NCBI GenBank assembly: GCA_945900695.1
Contig: CAMDJU010000205.1
Coordinates: forward strand, 1 to 5,193
Direction of reading: 5' to 3'
DNA length: 5,193 nucleotides
Source: Bordetella parapertussis
GTDB taxonomy: Bacteria > Pseudomonadota > Gammaproteobacteria > Burkholderiales > Burkholderiaceae_C
Made by a program: the position numbers and the translations under genes. Positions 1-5,193 of the stretch are shown here, piece after piece. The notes beneath the pieces were generated by a model. The model had not been told where the DNA came from, did not search any database, and saw only the letters and a list, made by a program, of their open reading frames with translations. The stretch's first letter is position 1. Each line of letters opens with the position of its first letter.

Positions 1-34
1 CAGGGGAGTCTATGGTTTCAAGCAAATTGGCCAT
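1..34 (-). CDS. dxs: 1-deoxy-D-xylulose-5-phosphate synthase, N-terminal 11 codons only (partial)
   Basis: Only the start of the gene is in the window. It reads MANLLETIDSP and then leaves the left edge. Dxs condenses pyruvate and glyceraldehyde-3-phosphate into 1-deoxyxylulose-5-phosphate, the first step of the MEP isoprenoid pathway, using thiamine diphosphate. The call rests on the short N-terminus, which resembles the LL..I.SP opening of Dxs proteins, and on position: dxs commonly follows xseB-ispA in beta- and gammaproteobacteria. The start is supported by a purine-rich ribosome binding site (GAGAGGA) that overlaps the ispA stop codon. The ispA-dxs gap is 13 nt, so the two genes are almost certainly co-transcribed. 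No catalytic domain is visible, so identity depends mainly on context. Confidence 0.8.
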   Translation of the reverse strand, partial: MANLLETIDSP

Positions 35-47
35 GATTTTTTTCCTC

Positions 48-950
48 TCAACGGTCGCGCTGTACCACCCTGTGGGCCAAAGCCCGCAAGGCCCCATCGT
101 CTCTCAAATTGGCGGCATCCAAAGCCGCCAAAGCCTCTTGCAACAAAGCCTGGGCTTGGGCTTGGGCACCCGCCAGCCCCAACAATGACACAAAAGTGGG
201 TTTGTCGTTGGCTTGGTCTTTGCCAGCGGTTTTGCCCAGGGTGGCCGAATCGGCGGTCACATCCAAAATATCGTCAACCACTTGAAACGCCAATCCAATG
301 GCTTGGGCATGGCGTTGCAGGCAGGCCAGGGTGGAGGCATCGGCACCGGCACTTAAAGCACCCATGTGCACACTGACTTCGAGCATGGCGCCGGTTTTGC
401 GCCGGTGCATGTCGCGCAAGGCCGCCTCGGACATGGCCATTCCCACATGGGCCAAATCGATGGCTTGGCCACCGGCCATACCGTGGTGGCCAGCGGCACG
501 GGCCAAAGCCGCACACAACTGGGCCTGAACCGCTGGGGCCACGCTGCCGTCTTCCGGCGTGAGCAACTCAAAAGCCAAGGCCTGCAAGGCATCCCCCGCC
601 AGCAAGGCCTGCGCCTCGCCATAGGCCACGTGCACCGTGGGCTTGCCCCGGCGCAGCACATCGTTGTCCATGCACGGCATGTCGTCGTGCACCAGGGAGT
701 AAGCGTGGATCAACTCCACCGCACACGCCGAGCGCAAGGCCGCAGGCAGCACGGGCGCACCTGACACCGCGCGTGCGGCGGCCAAGGTGAGCAAGGGGCG
801 CAGGCGCTTGCCGCCGTCGAGCACCGCATAGCGCATGGCCTCGCCCAAGCCCGCTGGGGCCGACAGTGGCACCCACTCGGACAAGGCCAACTCCACCTGG
901 TTCAGGCTGTGGACCGTCCAGTCGCGAAAGGCGGCGTCTGCGGGATTCAT
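48..950 (-). CDS. ispA: Farnesyl diphosphate synthase (geranyltranstransferase), IspA type
   Basis: This cytoplasmic trans-prenyltransferase condenses DMAPP/GPP with IPP to make FPP, the precursor of ubiquinone side chains, undecaprenyl phosphate and other isoprenoids. With the ATG at 950 it is 300 aa, matching the usual ~300 aa of bacterial IspA. Visible family marks are GGKRLRP at residues 46-52 (diphosphate binding), the first Asp-rich motif DDMPCMDND at 89-97 with the two-residue insert typical of bacterial FPP synthases, LAGDALQ near 117-123, GGQAID near 160-165, HRRKTG near 182-187, and the second Asp-rich motif DDILD at 226-230. These Asp residues bind the Mg-diphosphate. The ATG at 950 was chosen because it overlaps the xseB stop as ATGA, a standard coupled junction. 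An in-frame TTG at 965 would add five residues and cannot be excluded. It is the middle gene of xseB-ispA-dxs. Confidence 0.96.
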   Translation of the reverse strand: MNPADAAFRDWTVHSLNQVELALSEWVPLSAPAGLGEAMRYAVLDGGKRLRPLLTLAAARAVSGAPVLPAALRSACAVELIHAYSLVHDDMPCMDNDVLRRGKPTVHVAYGEAQALLAGDALQALAFELLTPEDGSVAPAVQAQLCAALARAAGHHGMAGGQAIDLAHVGMAMSEAALRDMHRRKTGAMLEVSVHMGALSAGADASTLACLQRHAQAIGLAFQVVDDILDVTADSATLGKTAGKDQANDKPTFVSLLGLAGAQAQAQALLQEALAALDAANLRDDGALRALAHRVVQRDR

Positions 951-1198
951 GGGCTGGGGTTCCAAGGCTTGAGCAAGCCGTCATCGAGCACCTTGATTTG
1001 CTGCTCCACCTGCTGCAGTTTGGCCTGGCAGTAGGCCAACAGCTCCGAGCCGCGCTGGTAACTCACGATCAGTTGGTCCAGCGGCAATTGACCGCCCTCC
1101 AAACCGGCCACCAAGGCTTCCAGCTCTTGCATGGCCGCCTCGTAGCTGACGGGTGCCGGTGCAGTCGGTGTGGCAGGGGTGGCTGGGGTTTTGGGCAT
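947..1198 (-). CDS. xseB: Exodeoxyribonuclease VII small subunit
   Basis: XseB binds the large subunit XseA to form exonuclease VII, which degrades single-stranded DNA into oligonucleotides in both directions and acts in mismatch and damage repair. The 83-residue length fits the family (E. coli ~80 aa). After an Ala/Pro/Thr-rich N-terminal tail (residues 1-16) comes the typical small helical core: [19 protein letters not shown], then [20 protein letters not shown], then a final helix [14 protein letters not shown]. The L-E-x-G and Y-x-x-G-x-x-L positions are conserved in the family. The N-terminal tail is unlike the core and probably disordered. No good Shine-Dalgarno lies before the ATG. The gene is first in the xseB-ispA-dxs operon and its stop overlaps the ispA start by 4 nt. 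xseA is not in the window. Confidence 0.94.
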   Translation of the reverse strand: MPKTPATPATPTAPAPVSYEAAMQELEALVAGLEGGQLPLDQLIVSYQRGSELLAYCQAKLQQVEQQIKVLDDGLLKPWNPSP

Positions 1199-1214
1199 GG
1201 TGTTTCGGGCTGTG

Positions 1215-1238
1215 AAGTGTCACATTCTATTGACACTT
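1215..1238. promoter_or_regulatory. Perfect inverted repeat in the divergent promoter region, candidate operator
   Basis: Two perfect 8-bp arms, AAGTGTCA (1215-1222) and TGACACTT (1231-1238), are separated by 8 bp. The symmetry stops at both outer edges (G1214 opposite T1239). The spacer carries TAGAAT on the minus strand (1229-1224), a possible -10 box for xseB-ispA-dxs. The right arm makes TTGACA on the plus strand (1230-1235), a perfect -35 hexamer, though no good -10 follows at 15-19 bp. Two-fold symmetry with half-site centres about 16 bp apart suits a dimeric helix-turn-helix regulator. No regulator gene is in the window. That it is an operator is inference. Confidence 0.45.
1224..1229 (-). 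promoter_or_regulatory. Possible -10 box for the xseB-ispA-dxs operon
   Basis: TAGAAT on the minus strand differs from TATAAT at one position and lies about 25 nt before the xseB ATG, leaving a very short leader. No recognisable -35 hexamer lies 16-18 bp upstream, so the promoter would be weak or activator-dependent. It lies inside the inverted repeat. Confidence 0.3.
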
Positions 1239-1292
1239 TGGGGCTTTGGGATGGGTTTTCAAGGAAGATCCCAGGTCCATGGCCCCCCGGGT

Positions 1293-1298
1293 TAGAAT
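1293..1298 (+). promoter_or_regulatory. Possible -10 box for the Rieske oxygenase operon
   Basis: TAGAAT within GGTTAGAATCC is one mismatch from TATAAT and lies 74 nt before the chosen ATG at 1373. No good -35 hexamer is found at 16-18 bp. Initiation would fall near 1305, just upstream of two leader hairpins. The inverted repeat, about 55 bp upstream, could be an activator site for it. Confidence 0.35.
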
Positions 1299-1309
1299 CC
1301 ACCCCCCCT

Positions 1310-1334
1310 GGTCTGCCCATGTGGCAGGCTTTTT
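1310..1334 (+). terminator. Terminator-like leader hairpin with T tract (possible attenuator)
   Basis: CTGCC (1313-1317) pairs with GGCAG (1323-1327) around a 5-nt loop. One further G-C pair and two G-U pairs can extend the stem to 1310/1330. Five T residues (1330-1334) follow. This has the form of a modest intrinsic terminator in the sense direction of the oxygenase operon, placed between the -10 candidate and the start codon. The opposite strand has no T tract. Either attenuation or a chance leader structure is possible. Confidence 0.35.
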
Positions 1335-1340
1335 CCACCT

Positions 1341-1354
1341 CTCCCTGTGGGGAG
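1341..1354 (+). promoter_or_regulatory. Second leader hairpin upstream of the oxygenase gene
   Basis: CTCCC (1341-1345) and GGGAG (1350-1354) form a five-pair stem with a TGTG loop, followed by TCTTT. An alternative pairing, CCAC (1335-1338) with GTGG (1347-1350), would compete with it. The GGGGAG sequence resembles a ribosome binding site but lies about 19 nt from the ATG, too far for normal use. A switch between the two pairings is conceivable but not shown. Confidence 0.25.
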
Positions 1355-1372
1355 TCTTTGGTCAGGTCAATC

Positions 1373-2503
1373 ATGTCTGATTTAAGTCTTCAACTGCAGC
1401 AGGCCGCAAGCCAACTACCAGTTTCCAGCTACTTTGACACGGCGCTGTTTGAGCGCGAGATGGCGACCATCTTCCAAGGCGGGCCCCGCTATGTGGGGCA
1501 CGAATTGAGCGTGCCCGAACTGGGCGACTATGCGGCCTTGCCCCAAGAGGGCGAGGGCCGGGCCTTGGTGCGCACCGCCCAAGGGGTGGAGCTGATCTCT
1601 AATATATGCAGGCACCGCCAGGCCGTGATGCTCAAAGGGCGCGGCAACTTGAACGCCCCCCACAATGCCGCCAGCGCCTCGGGCAACATCGTGTGTCCGG
1701 TGCACCGCTGGACTTACGCCCCCAGCGGCCAATTGCTGGGCGCACCGCACTTTGCCCAAGACCCGTGCCTGAACCTCAACAACTACCCGCTGCGGTCTTG
1801 GAACGGCTTGCTATTTGAAGACAACGGCCGCGACATCGCTGCCGACCTGACCCAGATGGGCCCGCGCCAAGCGCTGGACTTCAGCGGTTATGCGCTGGAC
1901 CGGGTGGAGATGCACCACTGCAACTACAACTGGAAAACTTTCATCGAGGTGTATTTAGAGGACTACCACGTCGGCCCCTTTCACCCCGGTTTGGGCCAGT
2001 TTGTGTCGTGCGAAGACCTGAGATGGGAGTTTCACAACGAGTTTTCGGTGCAAACCGTGGGCGTGGCCAACCAGTTGAAGGCCGCGGGCAGCGCCGTCTA
2101 CCAGCGCTGGCACCAAGCGGTGATGCAGTTTCGCCAAGGCAAACCGCCAGAGCATGGGGCCATTTGGCTCACCTACTACCCGCACATCATGGTCGAGTGG
2201 TACCCGCATGTGCTCACCGTGTCCACCCTGCACCCAATCAGCCCGACCCAGACCATGAACATGGTGGAGTTTTATTACCCCGAAGAAATCGTCGCCTTCG
2301 AGCGCGAATTTGTCCAGGCCCAGCAAGCTGCCTACATGGAGACCTGCCTGGAAGACGACGAAATCGCCGAGCGCATGGACGCCGGGCGCTTGGCCCTGAT
2401 GCAGCGCGGTGACGACGAGCGCGGCCCCTACCAAAGCCCGATGGAAGACGGGATGCAGCATTTCCACGAGTGGTACCGACAGCGCATGGCTTTTCGCGGC
2501 TGA
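1373..2503 (+). CDS. Rieske [2Fe-2S] non-heme iron oxygenase, alpha (catalytic) subunit
   Basis: This is an aromatic-ring-hydroxylating-dioxygenase-type alpha subunit of 376 aa. Such enzymes pass electrons from a Rieske cluster to a mononuclear iron that activates O2 to hydroxylate or demethylate a small substrate. The Rieske ligands are Cys79-x-His81 and Cys108-x2-His111. The 26 residues between the pairs exceed the usual ~15-17. The catalytic domain has NWKTF at 186-190, then E-D-Y-H-V-G-P-F-H with His199 and His204 as iron ligands. Glu196 sits where naphthalene dioxygenase has the bridging Asp. The third ligand is probably Asp328 in LEDDEIAE (327-333). The ATG at 1373 was chosen for its Rieske-family N-terminus and an AGG six bases upstream. 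An in-frame ATG at 1319 lacks a ribosome binding site. The gene is first of three tightly packed genes. Its substrate is unknown and no reductase or ferredoxin gene is present. Confidence 0.92.
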   Translation: MSDLSLQLQQAASQLPVSSYFDTALFEREMATIFQGGPRYVGHELSVPELGDYAALPQEGEGRALVRTAQGVELISNICRHRQAVMLKGRGNLNAPHNAASASGNIVCPVHRWTYAPSGQLLGAPHFAQDPCLNLNNYPLRSWNGLLFEDNGRDIAADLTQMGPRQALDFSGYALDRVEMHHCNYNWKTFIEVYLEDYHVGPFHPGLGQFVSCEDLRWEFHNEFSVQTVGVANQLKAAGSAVYQRWHQAVMQFRQGKPPEHGAIWLTYYPHIMVEWYPHVLTVSTLHPISPTQTMNMVEFYYPEEIVAFEREFVQAQQAAYMETCLEDDEIAERMDAGRLALMQRGDDERGPYQSPMEDGMQHFHEWYRQRMAFRG

Positions 2504-2504
2504 A

Positions 2505-3413
2505 ATGCAGGCCGTATGGATGCTGCTCTCTGCCGTGTGTTTTGCCGGCATGGGGGTGTGCGTCAAGTTTGCGTCCGAGCATTTCAACGCATCTGAGCTG
2601 GTTTTTTACCGGGGCGTGATCAGCGTGCTGATCATGCTGGCCATGCTGCGCGGGCGCGACATCGAGTGGCGCACCCGCATGCCCGGCCAGCACCTGTGGC
2701 GCTGCGCCGTGGGCGTGTTCTCTTTGGGCACCTGGTTTTACGCCCTGGCCGAGTTGCCCCTGGCCACAGCCATCACCCTCAACTACATGAGCAGCGTCTG
2801 GGTGGCTTTGATGGCCCTCATCGCCACGCTGTGGTGGCGACTGCGCGGCAGCGGCATGCGGCCTGCCCTGGCCCAAAACGGCCGCCAAGCCTGGCCCCTG
2901 GGTCTCAGCATCTTGGCCAGTTTTGCCGGGGTGGTGTTGATGCTGCGCCCCACGGTCGATACCAGCCAATGGTTTGCTGGCGTGGTGGGCTTGGTCTCTG
3001 GCGTGGTCTCGGCCCTGGCCTATTTGCAAGTGCGCACCCTGACCCAAGCCGGTGAACCCATCACCCGCACCGTTTTGTTTTTCTCCATCGCCACTGTTTT
3101 TGCGGGGGCTGCGGGCATGGGCGTGCAAGGCGTATCAACCTGGAACGCCCAAGCCGCCATGTGGTTGCTGCCCTTGGGGGGGCTGGCCTCGGCGGGGCAA
3201 ATCTTCATGACCCGCGGCTACAGCCACGGCCCCACCTTGGTGGCGGCCAATTTGCATTACGCGGGCATTGTGTTTGGTGCCTTGTTCAGTGTGGTGTTTT
3301 TCGACGATCCACACACTTGGTGGACTTGGGCAGGCATGGCCGTTATCCTGCTCAGTGGCATCTGGGCCACTTGGCTGCAAGAATCACCCCCCAACCCCTC
3401 TGCGGAGAATTGA
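2505..3413 (+). CDS. EamA/DMT-superfamily permease (RhaT/YdcZ-like 10-TM transporter)
   Basis: This inner-membrane protein of 302 aa belongs to the drug/metabolite transporter superfamily. It has ten hydrophobic segments at about residues 4-22, 30-49, 66-85, 90-110, 129-148, 157-175, 187-207, 217-236, 246-266 and 273-291, arranged as two five-helix EamA repeats. FYRG at 34-37 near helix 2 and the GxxxALxYLQVR segment of helix 6 are typical of the family, as is the ~300 aa length. Members move amino acids, metabolites or drugs, usually outward. The substrate here is not readable. The ATG at 2505 was chosen because it lies 1 nt after the oxygenase stop (TGA-A-ATG) and begins directly with helix 1. 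Longer in-frame starts would overlap the oxygenase gene and add a polar tail. No clear ribosome binding site is seen, so translation is probably coupled to the upstream gene. Confidence 0.93.
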   Translation: MQAVWMLLSAVCFAGMGVCVKFASEHFNASELVFYRGVISVLIMLAMLRGRDIEWRTRMPGQHLWRCAVGVFSLGTWFYALAELPLATAITLNYMSSVWVALMALIATLWWRLRGSGMRPALAQNGRQAWPLGLSILASFAGVVLMLRPTVDTSQWFAGVVGLVSGVVSALAYLQVRTLTQAGEPITRTVLFFSIATVFAGAAGMGVQGVSTWNAQAAMWLLPLGGLASAGQIFMTRGYSHGPTLVAANLHYAGIVFGALFSVVFFDDPHTWWTWAGMAVILLSGIWATWLQESPPNPSAEN

Positions 3414-4265
3414 ATGCACACTCACCTGATCAACGTTGAACAACTCAAAGCCCTCAAAGACCAGCCCTGCTTGGTGTTTGACGTCAGCGCCGATCTGTTT
3501 AAACCCGAAGCCGGTTTACAAATGTATGGCCAAGAGCACATTGCGGGGGCGGTGTATGCCGACCTCAACGAGCACCTGAGCGAATCCGACCCCGCCTATG
3601 CCGTCAATGGCGGGCGCCACCCCCTGCCCCAGCGCGAGGTGCTGGCCCAGTGGCTGCGCAGCGTGGGCCTGAACAACGACATGCAAGTGGTCGTCTACGA
3701 CCGACAAGGGGCCAATTACTGTGGCCGCCTGTGGTGGATGATCAAATGGTGTGGCCACGACGATGTGGCCGTGCTCGACGGCGGCTTTCAGGCCTGGCAG
3801 CAATCCGGCGGGGCCATCACCCGGGGCATTGAAGCCCCCCGCCCAGAGGGCAACTTTGCCCTGTCAACGCCCTTGGCGAATTGGCGCAGCACCGCCGAGG
3901 TCGCCGCGCAACTGGGCCGACCCGAGCAAACCTTGATCGATGCACGTGCCCCCGCCCGCTTTCGCGGCGAGACCGAGCCGCTGGACCCGGTGGCCGGTCA
4001 CATCCCCGGCGCGTTGAACCGCCCGTTTGCCTTGAACCTCGATGACAAAGGCTTCTTCAAAAGCCCCGACGTGCTGCGCCAAGAGTTTGAACAACTGCTG
4101 AACGGCCGCGACCCCGCTACTGTGGTCCACCACTGCGGCTCAGGTGTGAGCGCCCTGCCCAACCTGCTGGCCATGGCCATCGCCGGCCTGGGCACCAGCG
4201 CTTTGTACCCCGGCAGCTGGAGCGAGTGGTGCAACACCCCTGGCTTGGCTTGCGCCAAGGGCTGA
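3414..4265 (+). CDS. Two-domain sulfurtransferase (rhodanese / 3-mercaptopyruvate sulfurtransferase, SseA-like)
   Basis: The protein is 283 aa, close to E. coli SseA (~281), and has tandem rhodanese domains at about residues 5-135 and 160-277. Such enzymes move a sulfane sulfur from 3-mercaptopyruvate or thiosulfate to a nucleophilic acceptor through a cysteine persulfide. The catalytic Cys241 lies in CGSGVSA, nearly identical to the CGSGVTA loop of mercaptopyruvate sulfurtransferases and unlike the CRKGVTA loop of thiosulfate sulfurtransferases. GHIPGAL, DAR (176-178) and the final WSEW are family marks. The domain linker reads EPLDPVAGH and lacks the arginine of the EPRPG version. The N-terminal domain is the non-catalytic one, though Cys103 lies near its remnant loop. 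The ATG follows the permease stop with no gap (TGA-ATG), and GGAG lies six bases upstream. No signal peptide is seen, so it is cytoplasmic. It is the last gene of the operon. Confidence 0.93.
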   Translation: MHTHLINVEQLKALKDQPCLVFDVSADLFKPEAGLQMYGQEHIAGAVYADLNEHLSESDPAYAVNGGRHPLPQREVLAQWLRSVGLNNDMQVVVYDRQGANYCGRLWWMIKWCGHDDVAVLDGGFQAWQQSGGAITRGIEAPRPEGNFALSTPLANWRSTAEVAAQLGRPEQTLIDARAPARFRGETEPLDPVAGHIPGALNRPFALNLDDKGFFKSPDVLRQEFEQLLNGRDPATVVHHCGSGVSALPNLLAMAIAGLGTSALYPGSWSEWCNTPGLACAKG

Positions 4266-4349
4266 CATCAGATCCTGCAACTGCCAACCTTGCTGAATGC
4301 CATAAAAAACCAATACGCCGAGAATCAACAAAGTCACATATTTCGGCAA

Positions 4350-4355
4350 TAAAAT
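4350..4355 (+). promoter_or_regulatory. Possible -10 box for the small exported-protein gene
   Basis: TAAAAT, one mismatch from TATAAT, lies in the AT-rich spacer 42 nt before the ATG at 4397. No convincing -35 hexamer is found 16-18 bp upstream. Transcription would begin near 4362, directly before the hairpin at 4364-4379. Confidence 0.3.
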
Positions 4356-4363
4356 TGATTTTT

Positions 4364-4385
4364 CGCCATTTTCCTGGCGTTTTTT
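4364..4385 (+). terminator. Rho-independent terminator-like hairpin after the oxygenase operon
   Basis: CGCCA (4364-4368) pairs with TGGCG (4375-4379) around a 6-nt loop, followed at once by six T residues (4380-4385). This fits an intrinsic terminator for the plus-strand operon ending at 4265. The T tract runs straight into AAGGA (4386-4390), the ribosome binding site of the next gene. The element is therefore also the 5' leader of that gene. The opposite strand shows no T run. Confidence 0.6.
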
Positions 4386-4396
4386 AAGGACTTGCA

Positions 4397-4936
4397 ATGA
4401 GGCATGCTGGTGTGTTGCGTTTCGCATTTTTGATCGCCTTGCTGAGCCCTGTTTGGCTTGGCGCACAGCCAGCAACCAACGCCACAGAGCCTGCCGTCTC
4501 AAATGCATCGCAAGGAGCCACCGGCGGTTCGGAGCGACCCACCAGTGACACAACAACTGCGCCGCCCAAGGGCGACGCGGTGTTTCGTTTTGAGCGTGAA
4601 AAAGACCGTTGGATTTTGATTGACGTCAGCGTGCGCGTTTTTTTGGATGGCAAGCAAGTTTGCGCTTTGGCCAACGGGGGCAACTGCGAAGTCCAAGCCA
4701 CACCCGGCGCCAGGCGCATCAAAATCGATCAGCGCTTCACCACGGGCGAGTTTTCGCGTCTTTTTAATGCAGAGGCGGGTAAGCGTTACACCTTGGGCAT
4801 CACCACAAAAGAATCCAAAGCGTGGATTGAAGCTTTCGCGCCCATTGTGGGCGGGGCCGCTTATTATTTCGGCAACCGCAGCGGTGAGGATTCGGACAAC
4901 TCCGATTGGACCGCCAAGCTCATTGCCCAGGAATAA
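4397..4936 (+). CDS. Small exported protein of unknown function (weakly DUF2846-like)
   Basis: I do not recognise this 179-aa protein with certainty. It opens with a signal peptide: MRHAGVLRF, a hydrophobic core (FAFLIALLSPVWL) and a likely cleavage after LGA at residue 23. There is no lipobox cysteine, so it is probably periplasmic or secreted. Residues 24-60 form an Ala/Thr/Ser-rich, probably disordered linker. The folded part, about 61-155, looks beta-rich. A short segment VRVFLDGKQVCALANGGNCE precedes VQATPGARRIKI, the vnG...L..g.y..v.v.PG.h.i pattern of DUF2846-type proteins. Cys89 and Cys97 could form a disulfide after export. A hydrophobic Gly-rich stretch (149-159, PIVGGAAYYFG) lies near the C-terminus. 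The start has a strong AAGGA site six bases upstream. It is monocistronic as far as visible and converges with the ZIP gene 16 nt away. Confidence 0.82.
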   Translation: MRHAGVLRFAFLIALLSPVWLGAQPATNATEPAVSNASQGATGGSERPTSDTTTAPPKGDAVFRFEREKDRWILIDVSVRVFLDGKQVCALANGGNCEVQATPGARRIKIDQRFTTGEFSRLFNAEAGKRYTLGITTKESKAWIEAFAPIVGGAAYYFGNRSGEDSDNSDWTAKLIAQE

Positions 4937-4952
4937 GGCGCTGGCGCATCAA

Positions 4953-5193
4953 TCAGTGTATGTGCCCTAACTGGGTGACCCCAGTGACCAAGGCAATCCC
5001 TGCAAACAGCCAGCCAATTTGCGCCACGGTGGCGTTGGCGCTCAAGCGCTTTTGAAGCTGCGGGATCAAATCGGCCAAGGCCACATATATATAGCTGCTG
5101 CTGGCCAGGGTGAGCCAAAAGGGCAGCCATTCCTCATGGCCCGCGATCAGGCTGTAGCCGACCAAACCGCCCAGCACCGTGACCCCACCGGCC
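4953..5193 (-). CDS. ZIP-family metal transporter, C-terminal part (partial)
   Basis: Only the last 79 residues are in the window, and the reading frame is open to the right edge. ZIP proteins carry zinc, iron or other divalent cations into the cytoplasm. The visible part has a hydrophobic segment LGGLVGYSLIAG, then HEEWLPFWLTLASSSYIYVALADLIPQLQKR, which matches the late-helix A.S.Y.Y.AL.DL.P.L pattern of ZIP proteins. A final helix, IGWLFAGIALVTGVTQL, ends in a GHIH tail. The catalytic-site helices with the HN..DG and HE.PHE motifs would lie beyond the edge, so metal specificity cannot be judged. It is convergent with the small exported-protein gene, with a 16-nt gap that has no room for a normal terminator. 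Confidence 0.85.
   Translation of the reverse strand, partial: AGGVTVLGGLVGYSLIAGHEEWLPFWLTLASSSYIYVALADLIPQLQKRLSANATVAQIGWLFAGIALVTGVTQLGHIH

Noticed and set aside
274..764. Several overlapping open frames opposite or out of frame with ispA.
   Set aside because: They are composition-driven shadows of a well-recognised GC-rich gene, with Arg/Trp/His-rich or low-complexity translations and no ribosome binding sites.
951..965. TTG at 965 as the ispA start.
   Set aside because: It would overlap xseB more deeply, adds only five residues, and is a rarer start. The ATG at 950 makes the standard ATGA junction. It cannot be fully excluded.
866..1372. An open 5' extension of the Rieske reading frame reaching back to 866, giving a 545-aa protein.
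   Set aside because: It runs opposite xseB and ispA and through the divergent control region. The added residues have no protein-like character, and the family N-terminus begins at the ATG at 1373.
1319..1372. In-frame ATG at 1319 as an alternative oxygenase start (18 extra residues).
   Set aside because: It has no ribosome binding site, lies in the loop of a leader hairpin, and adds residues with no family-like character. The ATG at 1373 has AGG at suitable spacing.
2409..2504. Longer N-terminus for the permease, starting inside the oxygenase gene.
   Set aside because: The 32 added residues are polar and unlike an EamA N-terminus. The ATG at 2505 is directly after the upstream stop and begins the first membrane helix.
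1955..3128. Long minus-strand frames (210 and 296 codons) opposite the oxygenase and permease genes.
   Set aside because: Their His/Gly/Ala/Gln-rich translations are typical of antisense frames in GC-rich DNA. The plus-strand genes carry clear family motifs.
4970..4985. Perfect 6-bp hairpin ACTGGG-TGAC-CCCAGT near the 3' end of the ZIP gene, as a possible bidirectional terminator.
   Set aside because: Neither strand has a T tract after the stem, and it lies inside codons of the ZIP C-terminus. It may be incidental.

Overview
The window looks like an ordinary chromosomal segment of a GC-rich betaproteobacterium. The order xseB-ispA-dxs on one strand, high-GC codon use and ATGA/TGAATG gene junctions point to Burkholderiales, probably the Comamonadaceae. 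That placement is inferred from protein character and gene order, not from a database match. I see no mobile element, CRISPR array, tRNA or rRNA, and no gene-free stretch longer than about 175 bases.

Left part (1-1198, minus strand): an isoprenoid and housekeeping operon read right to left. It runs xseB (exonuclease VII small subunit), then ispA (farnesyl diphosphate synthase, overlapping xseB by 4 nt as ATGA), then the first 11 codons of dxs (1-deoxyxylulose-5-phosphate synthase). Dxs feeds the MEP pathway and IspA condenses its products, IPP and DMAPP, into FPP.

Divergent control region (1199-1372): it separates the xseB operon from a plus-strand operon. It holds a perfect 8+8 bp inverted repeat over a possible xseB -10 box, a TAGAAT -10 candidate for the plus strand, and two leader hairpins, the first followed by a short T run.

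Centre (1373-4265, plus strand): a tightly packed three-gene operon. It encodes a Rieske-type non-heme iron oxygenase alpha subunit, a 10-TM EamA/DMT permease and a two-domain rhodanese-type sulfurtransferase with a 3-mercaptopyruvate-sulfurtransferase-like active loop. The junctions are 1 nt (TGA-A-ATG) and 0 nt (TGA-ATG), so the genes are probably translationally coupled. The shared substrate, if any, cannot be read from the sequence, and no reductase partner for the oxygenase is present.

Right part: an AT-rich spacer (4266-4396) carries a terminator-like hairpin whose T tract abuts the ribosome binding site of the next gene. That gene (4397-4936, plus) encodes a small exported protein of unknown function with a weak DUF2846-like look. 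A ZIP-family metal transporter (minus strand, C-terminal 79 residues only) converges on it with a 16-nt gap and runs off the right edge.

The best candidates for a second look are the inverted repeat, the leader hairpins, and the oxygenase-permease-sulfurtransferase operon with its widely spaced Rieske motif. I found no clear sign of a wholly new system.
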